Positions 52,073-62,594 are shown, counted from the first letter of the stretch. The stretch is DNA of 64,000 bases from Arthrobacter zhaoxinii (GCF_024385505.1 NZ_JANFLT010000002.1:310001-374000); one strand, 5' to 3'. Notes: a model not told the origin generated them from the letters alone. Numbers and translations: made by a program.

Positions 52073-52447
52073 TCAGGCGGTGGGATCCGTAGGGCGGGGA
52101 GAGTCGTCCGCAGTGTCCGTGGTGTCCGGAGCGGACGACGCCGGCCTGCCCACGTGTCCCGCACCGCCGGGGATCTTTGCCGAGCTGCGGTGAATACCCG
52201 AACCCTGGCTGAGGTGCTCGGGGTTCGGCTTCTCCGTCATCAGGAGCAGCGAAGAGACCAGCAGCGAGGCAATAAACGCGATGCCGACGGCGATGAGCCC
52301 GAGGTCGAACCGCAGTTCCTGCTCCGCTCCGCCGGTGGCGAAGATCATGGTGGCAACGCCGGCGATCAGCGCCAGCACGGCAGAGAAGATGAGCGGTGCC
52401 TTTACGGAGTTCCGCTTCTGCGGCCCGCCGGTTGAGCTGTTCGCCAC
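52073..52447 (-). CDS. Small two-helix membrane protein, hypothetical
   Basis: A 124-residue protein with two membrane segments (LIFSAVLALIAGVATMIFAT and LGLIAVGIAFIASLLVSSLLLM) and a Pro/Ser/Asp-rich tail. The start is GTG 52447, supported by AGGAGG about 8 bases upstream; the N-terminus VANSSTGGPQKRNSVK then precedes the first helix. No function is recognised. It is the first of a run of minus-strand membrane protein genes. Confidence 0.7.
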   Translation of the reverse strand: MANSSTGGPQKRNSVKAPLIFSAVLALIAGVATMIFATGGAEQELRFDLGLIAVGIAFIASLLVSSLLLMTEKPNPEHLSQGSGIHRSSAKIPGGAGHVGRPASSAPDTTDTADDSPRPTDPTA

Positions 52448-52522
52448 TATCTTTGCCTCCTGCTGCGTTGGGGTGGCGCGGATCGGTGCAGATTGCACCG
52501 CGCGCGTTACCTAGTTTACGGC

Positions 52523-53107
52523 CTACGCCTGCGTTGCCGCCGCGGTACGGGAATCATGCCGTGCGCCCAGCGCGGAAATCGCCACGATCACGGCAATGAT
52601 GATTGCCGCACCGCCGGTCACGCCGAGCAGCGCACGGACGCCCAGGCCGTAGAAGACCGGCACCAGGACACCGGCCGTCAGTGCCGCGGCACCGGTGATC
52701 AGCCAGTCACGTGCCGGCAGGAAGTCCCCTCGGTTCCGGACCCAAAGGAAGATTTCCAGCACTCCGCCGAGGATGAGGGCGGCTGCCGCCGCGACGCGGA
52801 AGGCCTCGGCCGAGGCGAAAATCAGCGTAGCTGCGCCGGCAAGAACGTACGCAGCGGCTTCCACCAGCAGCAGCGGCCGGACCTTCCCGTGGCCCCTGGC
52901 TGCCGTCAGCATGGGCCAGAGTGCAACACCGGTAAGCAGCAGATAGGCGCCGCCGGCAAACACCAGGACCGGTTCGGTGGGCTCCTGCCAGAAGACGGTC
53001 AGCACGCCGTAAACTGCGGCCACCGCTGAACGGACCAGCATGGGTCCCCAAGGTGCGCCGGGATTGGATGCGCCCACTGCAGAGCCTCCGCTTTCACTTG
53101 CCGTCAT
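52523..53107 (-). CDS. Multi-helix membrane protein (DUF308/HdeD-like)
   Basis: A 194-residue protein with about six hydrophobic segments arranged in three hairpins, resembling the DUF308/HdeD layout (VLVFAGGAYLLLTGVALWPM, EAAAYVLAGAATLIFASAEAF, AALILGGVLEIFLWVRN). HdeD-like proteins are linked to acid stress in enterobacteria; the actinobacterial members are uncharacterised. Family placement is by pattern and tentative. Confidence 0.7.
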   Translation of the reverse strand: MTASESGGSAVGASNPGAPWGPMLVRSAVAAVYGVLTVFWQEPTEPVLVFAGGAYLLLTGVALWPMLTAARGHGKVRPLLLVEAAAYVLAGAATLIFASAEAFRVAAAAALILGGVLEIFLWVRNRGDFLPARDWLITGAAALTAGVLVPVFYGLGVRALLGVTGGAAIIIAVIVAISALGARHDSRTAAATQA

Positions 53108-53135
53108 ATCGATGGCCGGTTGGCCACCGTCAAGC

Positions 53136-54494
53136 TTAGTCGCTTGCGGTCCGGGGCACGGTACCGGTAACCATCCACGCGTCCCGCCGGGTCCGCCAGG
53201 AGAGGGTGATTCCGCGGGCGCTCATGTACCCGAGGGCGAAGGCCGCCCACAGCCAGGCAATCCCGCCGGGACCGGACAGGCCGGCACTGTGCACCCAGAT
53301 CAGCAGCGGCACGTAGGCGGCCAGGTTCAACAGTCCGGTGAGGGCCAGGTATCTGGCGTCCCCCGCACCGATCAGCACTCCGTCCAGCACGAACACCAGC
53401 CCGCAGATCGGCTGGGAGACGGCGAGGACCCAGAGTCCGGCGGTCATGGCCTGCTGCACCCCGGCGTCGTTGGTAAAGAGCACACCGGCCACCGGCGCCG
53501 CCAGTGCCAGCAGTGCCCCCGTCACCACACCGAACCCGACGCCCCACAGGATCATCCGGCGGGTCAGTGCGCGGGCCAGCACGGTGTTTCCGGCACCAAG
53601 CTCCTTGCCGATCATTGCCTGGGCTGCGATGGCCAGCGCGTCCAGGGCGAACGCCAGGAAGGTGAACACGGTCATGACCAGCTGATGGGCGGCCAGGGAT
53701 TCCGGACCCTGCGCGGTGGCCACCAGCACCGTCGCGAGCACCGCTGCACGCAGGCTCAGCGTGCGCAGCATCAGCCATGACCCCACGTGGGCGGTGGCCC
53801 TGATACCCGACGCTGCCGGCCAGAGCGGGACACCCTGTGAACGGACCATCCGCGCCACCGCGATCAGGTAGAACACCGCCATGCCCCACTGGGCAATGCT
53901 GGTACCCAGCGCCGATCCCGCCACGGACAGGGAGAATCCGTACACCAGCAGGTAATTCAGCCCGATGTTCACGGCGAAACCGGCCGTGGCCACCACCAGC
54001 GGGGTGCGGGTGTCCTGCAGTCCGCGCAGCACGCCCGTGGCGGCCAGGACCACGAGCATCGCGGTCAGGCCGGGCATTGAAAAACGCAGGTAGTCCACGG
54101 CGTACCGGTGCACATCGCCGGTGGCCCCCATGGCGGCGCACAGCTGGGGAGCGAAGAGGTACCCGACGGTGGAAAGCAGCACGCCGAGCAGGACGGCCAG
54201 GGCTATGCCGTCCCGTCCGGCGGCGAGCGCCTCAGGCTGCCGGTTGCCGCCGAGAAAGCGGGCCACTGTGCCGGTGGTGGAATAGGCCAGGAAGACCATC
54301 AGCCCGACGGCGGTCTGCAGCACCGTGGACGCGAGGCCGACGCCGGCCAGCTGGGGTACGCCGAGGTGGCCGACGATGGCGGAGTCGGCCAGCAGGAACA
54401 GGGGTTCGGCAATCAGTGCACCCAGCGCCGGCAGGGCCAGGGCGAGGATGCGGCGGCTGAGCCGCCGGGAGGAAAGGTCGGCGTCGGTCTTCAC
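53136..54494 (-). CDS. MATE family efflux transporter (DinF-like)
   Basis: A 452-residue protein with twelve hydrophobic segments in two pseudo-symmetric halves. The N-terminal motif ILALALPALGALIAEPLFLLADSAIVGHLG and the matching second-half entry are typical of DinF-branch MATE exporters, which use H+ or Na+ to expel cationic drugs or other toxic compounds. Length is normal. No regulator is adjacent. The start codon lies close to the cluster B repeat. Confidence 0.9.
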   Translation of the reverse strand: MKTDADLSSRRLSRRILALALPALGALIAEPLFLLADSAIVGHLGVPQLAGVGLASTVLQTAVGLMVFLAYSTTGTVARFLGGNRQPEALAAGRDGIALAVLLGVLLSTVGYLFAPQLCAAMGATGDVHRYAVDYLRFSMPGLTAMLVVLAATGVLRGLQDTRTPLVVATAGFAVNIGLNYLLVYGFSLSVAGSALGTSIAQWGMAVFYLIAVARMVRSQGVPLWPAASGIRATAHVGSWLMLRTLSLRAAVLATVLVATAQGPESLAAHQLVMTVFTFLAFALDALAIAAQAMIGKELGAGNTVLARALTRRMILWGVGFGVVTGALLALAAPVAGVLFTNDAGVQQAMTAGLWVLAVSQPICGLVFVLDGVLIGAGDARYLALTGLLNLAAYVPLLIWVHSAGLSGPGGIAWLWAAFALGYMSARGITLSWRTRRDAWMVTGTVPRTASD

Positions 54495-54526
54495 ACCGTC
54501 CAGCCTACGTTTTCGGCACCGCCGGA

Positions 54527-54613
54527 ATCGAAAGTGCAGTAGTTACGGGTTTTCACCCGAAAACCGGTAGTACCGCACTTTCGATCTCCCCAACGGTAAC
54601 TACTGCACTTTCG
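54527..54613. repeat. Three-copy short intergenic repeat, cluster B
   Basis: One copy (54527-54548) and two inverted copies (54564-54585, 54594-54613) of a unit starting ATCGAAAGTGCAGTAGTTAC differ at 1 to 4 positions. The last copy covers the 3' end of the MFS gene and supplies its final residues KVQ and the TAG stop. The unit shares the pattern ATCGA-n3-TGCA-n2-A-n-TTAC with cluster A at 21506-21595. The inverted pair can form a hairpin. Confidence 0.7.
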
Positions 54614-55871
54614 CTGACGGTTTCCGCGCAACGTCGTCCTCGGTGCGCAGGACCAGGACGGCCACCAGCGCCGCCGCCGCCAGCAGCACGCCGACAAACA
54701 GCACCAGCGACCGCCAGCCGTCCTGCTGGAAGCAGTAGCCGCCGGCCCAGCCCAGCAGGCTGGACCCCGTGTAATAGAAGAGGTTGTACAGCGAGGACGC
54801 CTGCGCCCGTCCCTCCCGGGCCAGCAGCGGCGTCCAGCCGGAGGCGATCGAGTGCGCTGCGAAGAAACCGGCGGTGAAGACCAGCAGCCCGGCCACAATG
54901 GCCGGCAGGTTGTCTGCCACGGTCAGGCCCAGACCCAGTGCCATCGCGCCGATGGACAGCAGCAGCACCGGCTTCCGCCCGCCGCGAAGCCGGGCTGCCA
55001 GGGTTCCCGCCGCGCGGGAGGACCACGTGCCGGCGAGATACGCGAGGAACAGGGAGCTGGCCAGGCTCGAGGGCAGCCCGAAAGGTTCCGCGCCGAGCCG
55101 GAAACCCAGATAGTTGTAGACCGCCACGAATCCGCCCATCAGCAGGAAACCCTGAAGGTACAGCGCCAGCAGCCGCGGGTTGCGGAGATTGGCTGCCAGC
55201 CGGGCGGCCAGGCCGTGCCCGGGAAGCGCCCCGCGCACGGGGAGAAAGCCGCGCTGGCGGGGTGCGGTGAGCATAAACACGGCTGCCGCACAGGCGGCCA
55301 GCAGGCTCACGGCGGCCACGCCCACGCGCCAGTTCACGAGTTCGGCCAGGGGTGCCGCCAGGATCCGGCCGAGGAGGCCGCCGATGGTGGTGCCCGAAAC
55401 ATAGGTTCCGGCCGCCACGGCGGCATGCACCCGGCTGACTTCCTCACTGAGGTAGGCCAGCGCCACGGCCGGAATTCCGCCCAGCGCCGCACCCTCGAGG
55501 AAGCGCAGGCCCAGCAGCACCGGCAGGCTGGGGCTGAGGGGAACGGCCAGTCCCAGCACCACAGCGGCCAGGATCGCCAGGCGCATGGCCGGCAGCCGGC
55601 CGAAGCGGTCCGCGGCCGCGGACCAGGGAATCACGGTGACGGCGAGCCCAAGAGTGGCTGCGGAAACGGTCAGTGCGGCCGAGGCGGCCGAGATCCCCAG
55701 GTCCGCCGCCAGCTCCGGCAGGACCCCCTGCAGGGAATACAGCTGGGCGAAGGTGGCCACGCCCGCGGCAGCGAGCCCGATCAGCACGCCGCGGTAACCG
55801 CGGCTGCCGCGGCGGTGCCCGGTGAATTCGCCAGGGGCCGGCCCGCCGGGAGCCGCCGCCGGAATACTCAC
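54600..55871 (-). CDS. MFS transporter (YnfM/AraJ-like)
   Basis: A 423-residue protein with twelve hydrophobic segments. The first helix-loop (AAAGVATFAQLYSLQGVLPELAADLG), the loop 2-3 motif SAAADRFGRLPAMRLAILA and the loop 8-9 equivalent are normal for MFS exporters. The branch is that of YnfM-like drug or sugar efflux. The start overlaps the stop of the DUF4031-HD gene by 4 bases. The C-terminal residues are encoded by an intergenic repeat copy, suggesting that the original end was replaced. Confidence 0.87.
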   Translation of the reverse strand: MSIPAAAPGGPAPGEFTGHRRGSRGYRGVLIGLAAAGVATFAQLYSLQGVLPELAADLGISAASAALTVSAATLGLAVTVIPWSAAADRFGRLPAMRLAILAAVVLGLAVPLSPSLPVLLGLRFLEGAALGGIPAVALAYLSEEVSRVHAAVAAGTYVSGTTIGGLLGRILAAPLAELVNWRVGVAAVSLLAACAAAVFMLTAPRQRGFLPVRGALPGHGLAARLAANLRNPRLLALYLQGFLLMGGFVAVYNYLGFRLGAEPFGLPSSLASSLFLAYLAGTWSSRAAGTLAARLRGGRKPVLLLSIGAMALGLGLTVADNLPAIVAGLLVFTAGFFAAHSIASGWTPLLAREGRAQASSLYNLFYYTGSSLLGWAGGYCFQQDGWRSLVLFVGVLLAAAALVAVLVLRTEDDVARKPSAKVQ

Positions 55872-56782
55872 TGCCGGTTGTCCGCTGCCGCGGTGCGGGA
55901 AGGGACGACGACGGCGGGCGCCCCGGCCAGCTCCCCGGCCAGGTTGCGGCGGGCCTGTTCCTCCCAGAGACGCCGTCCGGCCGGCGTCCGGTAGAGCGGA
56001 TCCGCGGCGGCAAGCTGCCGAACCACCCGCCGTCGGCCGGCAGCAAAGTCCTCCGAAAGGTGCGCGTATTCGGCCCGGACGGCCTGCAGGTAGGCGGCGT
56101 AGCGGGCGGGTTCACGGGCCAGCACGGCCAGGTCCGCGTCCGTGAGCAACGCCCCGTGGATATCCGCCGCCGCAGGATCGTGGGTGGCGGTCAGACGGAC
56201 CAGCCGGGCGCATTCGGCGGTCACGGCGGCGGCGACGCCCGCGGCCGGCAGCAGCTGTTCGGCCAACCGGGCCGACGCTTCCTCGTCGGCACCGGGACGG
56301 CCGGTGTACACGGCGTCGTGGAACCAGGCGGCAAGAGCCACGGGAAGGGGAACGTCGCTGTCGGTCAGCAGGTCCAGTGCCTCCAGGACCTGCAGCAGGT
56401 GCCTGCGGTCGTGGTAGCGGCGGTGCGGTTCATTCCAGTGCTCCAGCAGGCGCCCGCCCAGGTCCGGCGTGCCGGGCAGCAGCCGGTTCCACCGGTGGCG
56501 CAGCGGACCGGCGAGGGCGGACGGGCGTTCCCGCGCCGGGATCCGCAGTCCGCAGGCGATCAGGATGCGGACCAGGTCCCCGCCGCTGACCGGCACGGCA
56601 CCGCGGGACACCAGCGCATCGTAGCGTTCCCGGGGCACGTCGTAGTGGTCGCCGTCGAACGCCCTTGGCGAGATGCCCGCGGCCGCGGTGAAGGCGTGCA
56701 GCTCGTCGAGTCCGGTGTCGGAGACCAGATGGGAAAAGAGGGTGTTGTGCGCCGGCCACATCGGCGGATCGATGTAGATCAT
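55868..56782 (-). CDS. DUF4031-HD domain fusion protein
   Basis: A 304-residue protein with two parts. Residues 1-90 are DUF4031 (MIYIDPPMWPAHNTLFSHLV, AFDGDHYDVPRERYDALV). Residues about 115-280 are an HD-type metal phosphohydrolase-like domain (HWNEPHRRYHDRRHLLQVLEAL, AAWFHDAVY) with the paired His/Asp of the superfamily. Both parts are usually separate or fused in actinobacteria; substrates are unknown. The start ATG 56782 is chosen because DUF4031 begins right there; a GTG two codons earlier is possible. Confidence 0.83.
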   Translation of the reverse strand: MIYIDPPMWPAHNTLFSHLVSDTGLDELHAFTAAAGISPRAFDGDHYDVPRERYDALVSRGAVPVSGGDLVRILIACGLRIPARERPSALAGPLRHRWNRLLPGTPDLGGRLLEHWNEPHRRYHDRRHLLQVLEALDLLTDSDVPLPVALAAWFHDAVYTGRPGADEEASARLAEQLLPAAGVAAAVTAECARLVRLTATHDPAAADIHGALLTDADLAVLAREPARYAAYLQAVRAEYAHLSEDFAAGRRRVVRQLAAADPLYRTPAGRRLWEEQARRNLAGELAGAPAVVVPSRTAAADNRQ

Positions 56783-56937
56783 GGACACCGGGCTTCCGGC
56801 CGCAGGAACAGCATCTTTTATGTCTATCGCACCCGCGCCTGCAATTTCCATGCCGCGGCTGGCTTGGTTGGGCCGCGGCCCGCGCGGTCTTTCCACAACC
56901 CCTTGTTCCGGCGCACCCCCGGTGCTGGAATAACCGC

Positions 56938-58071
56938 ATGGATGCCGTGCCCGAAGCGATGCCCGCTGCCGTACCTGCTGCCGTATCCCCCGATGTCTCC
57001 ACCGTGGTCGCCATTGGAACCCGCAAGGGACTGTGGCTGGCCACGAGTCCGGACCGCCGGACGTGGGAGCTGCGGGGACCGGAGTTTGCCATGACCGAGG
57101 TGCCGTCCCTTGCCTTCGACGCCAGGAGCGGGACCCCGCGGCTGCTCGCCGGGGTGCGGTCCGAGTGGTGGGGCACCAACGTGGCGATTTCCGATGATCT
57201 GGGGAGAACCTGGCAGGAACCGGAGCAGGCGGCCATTGCCTTTCCGGACGACACCGGAGCGTCGCTGGAGCGCATTTGGCAGCTGGCACCGGACAGCGCG
57301 GACCGGCCCGGCGTGATCTGGGCGGGCTGTGAACCGATTTCCGTGTTCCGCTCCGAGGACGGCGGCAAGCACTTCGAACTGGTGCGGGGACTCTGGGACC
57401 ATCCGCACCGCACCCAGTGGGGCGCCGGCTACGGCGGCCCGGCCGCGCACACGGTCCTGCCCAGTGCCAGTGATGATTCGGTCCATGTCGCGATCAGCAG
57501 CGGCGGGGTCTACCGGTCCGATGACCGCGGCGACACGTGGGATGCCTTCAACACCGGCATCATCGCGGACTTTATGCCGGAGAAGTATCCCGAGTTCGGA
57601 CAATGTGTGCACAAGGTGGCCCGGGACGCCGGCGACCCCCAGCGGCTGTACGCCCAGAACCACGGAGGTGTGTACCGCAGCGACGACGCCGGCGGGCAGT
57701 GGATTTCCATTGCCGACGGCCTGCCCGCGGACTTCGGTTTCGTGATGCTGTCCCACCCCACCCGCGCCGATACCATCTGGACCATTCCGCTAGGGTCCGC
57801 CGGGGAACGGAATCCGCCGCAGGGCCGCCCGGCCGTGTACCGCAGCACCGATGCCGGCGGAAGCTGGGAGCGGTTCGACGCCGGCCTGCCGGCCTACGAC
57901 TTCAACGCCGTGCTGCGCGACGCCGCCCATGTAGACGACGCCGATCCCGCCGGCATCTACTTCGGCACCCGCGGGGGCGAGGTTTACGCCAGCGCGGACG
58001 AGGGTGAAACCTTTCACCTGGTGGCGGCCAATCTTCCGGATGTGCTCTGTGTCCGCGCCGTTGCAGCCTGA
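56938..58071 (+). CDS. BNR/Asp-box repeat beta-propeller protein
   Basis: A 377-residue protein without a signal peptide, so probably cytoplasmic. Several Asp-box motifs (S-x-D-x-G-x-T-W) are visible: ISDDLGRTWQEP, RSEDGGKHFEL, RSDDRGDTWDAF, RSDDAGGQWISI, RSTDAGGSWERF, ASADEGETFHLV, consistent with a beta-propeller of the sialidase/VPS10-like superfamily. Classical sialidase catalytic residues are not evident, so an enzymatic role is doubtful. The gene's last 32 bases overlap the ThiS/MoaD-like gene, implying a joint function. Confidence 0.83.
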   Translation: MDAVPEAMPAAVPAAVSPDVSTVVAIGTRKGLWLATSPDRRTWELRGPEFAMTEVPSLAFDARSGTPRLLAGVRSEWWGTNVAISDDLGRTWQEPEQAAIAFPDDTGASLERIWQLAPDSADRPGVIWAGCEPISVFRSEDGGKHFELVRGLWDHPHRTQWGAGYGGPAAHTVLPSASDDSVHVAISSGGVYRSDDRGDTWDAFNTGIIADFMPEKYPEFGQCVHKVARDAGDPQRLYAQNHGGVYRSDDAGGQWISIADGLPADFGFVMLSHPTRADTIWTIPLGSAGERNPPQGRPAVYRSTDAGGSWERFDAGLPAYDFNAVLRDAAHVDDADPAGIYFGTRGGEVYASADEGETFHLVAANLPDVLCVRAVAA

Positions 58072-58399
58072 CGCTCCCGGCCGCACCGGCGTCGAGCTGC
58101 TGCTGCCGGCGGCGCTGGCCGACGCCGCGGGCGGCCGGCGCCTGCTGACGCTGCGTCCCGTGTCCGCGCCGGTCCCCCGAACCGGACCGGCAGGGGAAAC
58201 TACGGTGGCGGACGTGCTGGTGCTGCTGCAGGCGGGGTACCCGCGTGTGTACCGGAAGGTCTGCGACGAGAAAGGCGGCCTCCGCCGCTACGTCAACCTG
58301 TACCTGGACGGCGAGGATATCCGGGACCTTGACGGAGTGGCTACCGTGCTGCCGCGCCATGCAGAACTCCTGGTGCTGCAGTCCATCGCCGGGGGCTAG
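58040..58399 (+). CDS. ThiS/MoaD-like ubiquitin-fold protein ending in Gly-Gly
   Basis: A 119-residue protein. The ubiquitin-like fold is suggested by TVADVLVLLQAGYPRVYRKV and RYVNLYLDGEDIRDLDGV, and it ends LLVLQSIAGG with the C-terminal di-glycine needed for adenylation and thiocarboxylate formation in sulfur carriers. It is slightly longer than MoaD or ThiS at the N-terminus. The start is ATG 58040 (GTG 58049 possible), inside the propeller gene. No E1-like (MoeB/ThiF) gene is near, so the activating enzyme must be elsewhere if it functions as a carrier. Confidence 0.78.
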   Translation: MCSVSAPLQPDAPGRTGVELLLPAALADAAGGRRLLTLRPVSAPVPRTGPAGETTVADVLVLLQAGYPRVYRKVCDEKGGLRRYVNLYLDGEDIRDLDGVATVLPRHAELLVLQSIAGG

Positions 58400-58425
58400 C
58401 GGCGGCGGGAATGGGGTTAAACGGC

Positions 58426-58460
58426 AATGGGCGCTTCCGCAGTCAGCGGAAGCGCCCATT
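58426..58460. terminator. Perfect-stem bidirectional terminator
   Basis: A 15-bp perfect stem (AATGGGCGCTTCCGC with GCGGAAGCGCCCATT) closes a 5-base loop AGTCA, between the convergent ThiS-like and rpf genes. Confidence 0.85.
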
Positions 58461-58516
58461 GTGCTTCGATGTCCGCTACAAGGCGGAACTATTACCGAAG
58501 ACTTGCTTTGCCGTCA

Positions 58517-59643
<1,127 letters not shown>

Positions 59644-59680
59644 GTGGTCCCTATCATGCTTTTCGCATGGTATAGACCAC
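59644..59680. repeat. Imperfect inverted repeat upstream of rpf
   Basis: GTGGTCCCTATCATGC pairs with GCATGGTATAGACCAC at 13 of 16 positions around TTTTC. It lies between the ABC transporter terminator and the rpf promoter region and may be a second terminator or an operator. Confidence 0.5.
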
Positions 59681-59689
59681 ATAAAACGA

Positions 59690-59722
59690 CGCCGGCGGAC
59701 GCCCGAAAGGACGCCCGCCGGC
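59690..59722 (-). terminator. Terminator of the sugar ABC transporter operon
   Basis: A GC-rich hairpin (GCCGGCGGACGCCC with GGACGCCCGCCGGC, loop GAAA) lies 17 bases after the permease stop. On the minus strand it is followed by TCGTTTTATG. Confidence 0.85.
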
Positions 59723-59739
59723 GATGATTCAAAGGGTGG

Positions 59740-60990
59740 TTATTTCAGCGCATTGGAAGCCTTGCGCTTGTTGAAGACGTCAAAGCCCACGGCAAGGAGA
59801 AGGACGAGCCCCTTGATGAACTGCTGGTAGTCGATCCCCACCCCTAGGAGCGACATGCCGTTGTTCAGCACACCCATGATCAGGCCCCCGGTGATGGCCC
59901 CCACGATCGTTCCGACACCGCCGGTGACGGCTGCCCCGCCAATGAAGGCTGCGGCGATGGCATCGAGTTCGAAGAGGTTGCCCGCCCCGGGGCCGGCGGA
60001 GTTCAACCGGCCGGTGAAAATGAGTCCGGCCAGGGCCGCCAGCACGCCCATGTTGACGAACAGCATGAAGTCGACCCGTTTGGTGTTGACGCCCGAGAGG
60101 TGGGCGGCCTGCAGGTTCCCTCCCCGGGCGTAGACGTGCCGGCCGAACACGGAGCGGTTCATCACGGCGCTGTAGGCCACCACCAGGATCCCCAGCACCA
60201 CCAGCACAATCGGCGTGCCGCCCCGGGAGCTGGCGAGCAGATAGGTGAGCCCAAGCATAATCACCGCACTGAAGACCAGCCGGGTGAGGAACCAGGCCCG
60301 GGGCTCATCATCCAGGTTCAGTTTCATCCGGGCGTTTCGGCCGCGCAGCTGGCTGATCACCAGCAGTGCGGTGGCCAGCACGCCCAGTCCCACGGTGGTC
60401 CAGTCCAGGAGGTTGGTCTCCGGCGGGAACAGCCCCGGGAAGAGGGAGCCGCCGCCAAGCTGGCGGTACTCCTCGGGAAAGCCGGTGATTCGCTGGTTGC
60501 CCAGGATAATCTGCGTCAGGCCGCGGAAGACGAGCATGCCGGCCAGTGTGACAATGAAGGCGGGGATACCGACGTAGGCAACCCAGAAGCCCTGCCAGGC
60601 GCCCACCAGGGCACCCACCACCAGGGAGAGTCCCAGTGCAGCCCACCAGGGCATGCCCCAGTCACGGATCATGATGCCGGACATGGCGCCGACAAAAGCC
60701 GCCACCGACCCGACCGAAAGGTCGATGTGCCCGGCCACGATGATCATGACCATGCCGATGGCCAGCAGCAGGATGTAGCTGTTCTGCACAATGATGTTGG
60801 CCACATTATCCGGCTGGAGCAGGGCGCCGCCGGTCAGCACCTGGAACAGGGTCACGATGACCAGCAGTGCGAGGAAGATGCCGATCTGGCGCAGCCTGCT
60901 GGTCAGGAAGCGCGCCGCGTCCCCCAGCGGGGAATTTTTGGGGCTCCTGGTGCCGAGAGCCGGATCCTCGCCGGCGAGAGTGGAAACCAT
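59740..60990 (-). CDS. Sugar ABC transporter permease (MmsB/GguB type)
   Basis: A 416-residue permease with about ten hydrophobic segments, longer than the 320-340 residues of RbsC-type proteins, as in the MmsB/GguB/XylH branch. AGHIDLSVGSVAAFVGAMSG and AAFIGGAAVTGGVGTIVGA are the family signatures, the latter near the EAA-like coupling loop. It forms the membrane channel for arabinose, galactose or xylose uptake. It starts 2 bases after the ATPase gene with AAAGGAAT upstream. The ChvE-like binding protein and araA upstream suggest arabinose. Confidence 0.88.
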   Translation of the reverse strand: MVSTLAGEDPALGTRSPKNSPLGDAARFLTSRLRQIGIFLALLVIVTLFQVLTGGALLQPDNVANIIVQNSYILLLAIGMVMIIVAGHIDLSVGSVAAFVGAMSGIMIRDWGMPWWAALGLSLVVGALVGAWQGFWVAYVGIPAFIVTLAGMLVFRGLTQIILGNQRITGFPEEYRQLGGGSLFPGLFPPETNLLDWTTVGLGVLATALLVISQLRGRNARMKLNLDDEPRAWFLTRLVFSAVIMLGLTYLLASSRGGTPIVLVVLGILVVAYSAVMNRSVFGRHVYARGGNLQAAHLSGVNTKRVDFMLFVNMGVLAALAGLIFTGRLNSAGPGAGNLFELDAIAAAFIGGAAVTGGVGTIVGAITGGLIMGVLNNGMSLLGVGIDYQQFIKGLVLLLAVGFDVFNKRKASNALK

Positions 60991-60992
60991 GG

Positions 60993-62522
60993 TTATTCCT
61001 TTTCCTGGGTCATGTACTGCATAAGTCGTTCGGGGGTGGCCTCGGCTATCGGGACCTCCGCGGTGATCCTGCCCTGTGCCAGGGTGTAGATGCGGTCACA
61101 GATTCCGAGGAGCTCCGGGAGTTCCGAGGAGATGACCACCACCGCTTTGCCCTGCGCTGCCAGCTTGTTGATAATCGTGTAGATCTCGTACTTTGCACCC
61201 ACGTCGATGCCGCGGGTTGGTTCATCGAGGATCAAAACGTCCGGGTCGGCGAACATCCATTTGGACAGCACCACTTTCTGCTGGTTTCCGCCGGACAGCT
61301 TGCCCGTGACCGCCGCGACGGAGGGTGCCTTGATGTTCATGCTGCTCTTGTAGTCCTGTGCCACCACGGTTTCGCGGCCGCCGTCGACCCAGCCCCTGGT
61401 GGCGAGTTTTGTCAGGGCGGAGGCGGAGATGTTCCGTTTGATGTCTTCGATGAGGTTCAGGCCGTACCGCTTGCGGTCCTCCGTGGCATAGGCGATGCCG
61501 TGGCGGATGGCTTCCTGCACCGTCCGGGCAGTGATTTCCCTGCCGTTTTTGTACAGCTTTCCGCTGATGTTGGATCCGTAGCTGCGCCCGAAGATACTCA
61601 TGGCCAGTTCGGTGCGGCCCGCGCCCATCAGCCCCGCGATTCCGACGATTTCGCCGGCACGGACGGTCAGGTGCGCGTTGTGGATCACTGTGCGGGCATG
61701 CTCCCGGGGGTGATGGACCGTCCAGTCCTCCACGCGGAGCACTTCCTCGCCGATGTCGGGTGTCCGGTCCGGGTAGCGGTTGGTGAGCTCGCGTCCCACC
61801 ATGCCCTTGATGATCCGCTCCTCGGTTACGGAGTCCTCCTGCAGGCTCAGGGTTTCGATGGTCTGTCCGTCACGCAGGATGGTGACGGAGTCCGCAATCG
61901 CCCTGATCTCGTTCAGCTTGTGACTGATGATGATGCAGGTGATGCCGTCCTCGCGCAGGCCGCGGACCAGGCCCAGCAGATGCTGTGAGTCTTCGTCATT
62001 GAGGGCGGCCGTCGGCTCGTCGAGGATCAGCAGCTTCACGTCCTTGGACAGCGCCTTGGCGATCTCCACCAGCTGCTGCTTTCCGACGCCGATGTCTCCG
62101 GCCGGGGTCACCGGATTGAGGTCCAGCCCCACCCGCCGGAGCAGTTCGGCGGCACGGACGTTGGTCTCGTTCCAGTTGATGAATCCCCGGGCCGCACGTT
62201 CGTTGCCCAGGAAAATGTTCTCGGCCACCGAGAGGTAGGGGGAAAGTGCCAGTTCCTGGTGGATGATCACAATGCCGCTGCGTTCGCTGTCCTTGATGTC
62301 GCGGAAGGAGACCGGTTCGCCGTCCAGCAGGATCTCGCCGTCGTAGGTCCCGTGCGGGTAGACACCCGACAGGACTTTCATGAGGGTCGATTTGCCGGCA
62401 CCGTTCTCTCCGCACACCGCGTGGACTTCTCCGCGGGCAACGGCCAGGGTGACGTCCTGCAACGCCTTGACCCCGGGGAAGGATTTCGTGATCCCCATCA
62501 TTTGGAGAATGTAGTCGCTCAC
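60993..62522 (-). CDS. Sugar ABC transporter ATPase (MmsA/GguA type)
   Basis: A 509-residue protein with two ABC domains. The first has Walker [10 protein letters not shown], signature-like [13 protein letters not shown] and Walker [12 protein letters not shown]; the second has a degenerate P-loop ([10 protein letters not shown]), a normal signature [14 protein letters not shown] and Walker [13 protein letters not shown]. This asymmetry is normal for the CUT2 monosaccharide class. It powers uptake through the adjacent permease. It lies 72 bases downstream of the binding-protein gene. Confidence 0.91.
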   Translation of the reverse strand: MSDYILQMMGITKSFPGVKALQDVTLAVARGEVHAVCGENGAGKSTLMKVLSGVYPHGTYDGEILLDGEPVSFRDIKDSERSGIVIIHQELALSPYLSVAENIFLGNERAARGFINWNETNVRAAELLRRVGLDLNPVTPAGDIGVGKQQLVEIAKALSKDVKLLILDEPTAALNDEDSQHLLGLVRGLREDGITCIIISHKLNEIRAIADSVTILRDGQTIETLSLQEDSVTEERIIKGMVGRELTNRYPDRTPDIGEEVLRVEDWTVHHPREHARTVIHNAHLTVRAGEIVGIAGLMGAGRTELAMSIFGRSYGSNISGKLYKNGREITARTVQEAIRHGIAYATEDRKRYGLNLIEDIKRNISASALTKLATRGWVDGGRETVVAQDYKSSMNIKAPSVAAVTGKLSGGNQQKVVLSKWMFADPDVLILDEPTRGIDVGAKYEIYTIINKLAAQGKAVVVISSELPELLGICDRIYTLAQGRITAEVPIAEATPERLMQYMTQEKE

Positions 62523-62594
62523 GCGGACCTCTCTGTGTGCCTGAACTGTGCCGGTTCACAGGGCGGGCAGCAGCACGCCGGCCGCCCCGTGCTG

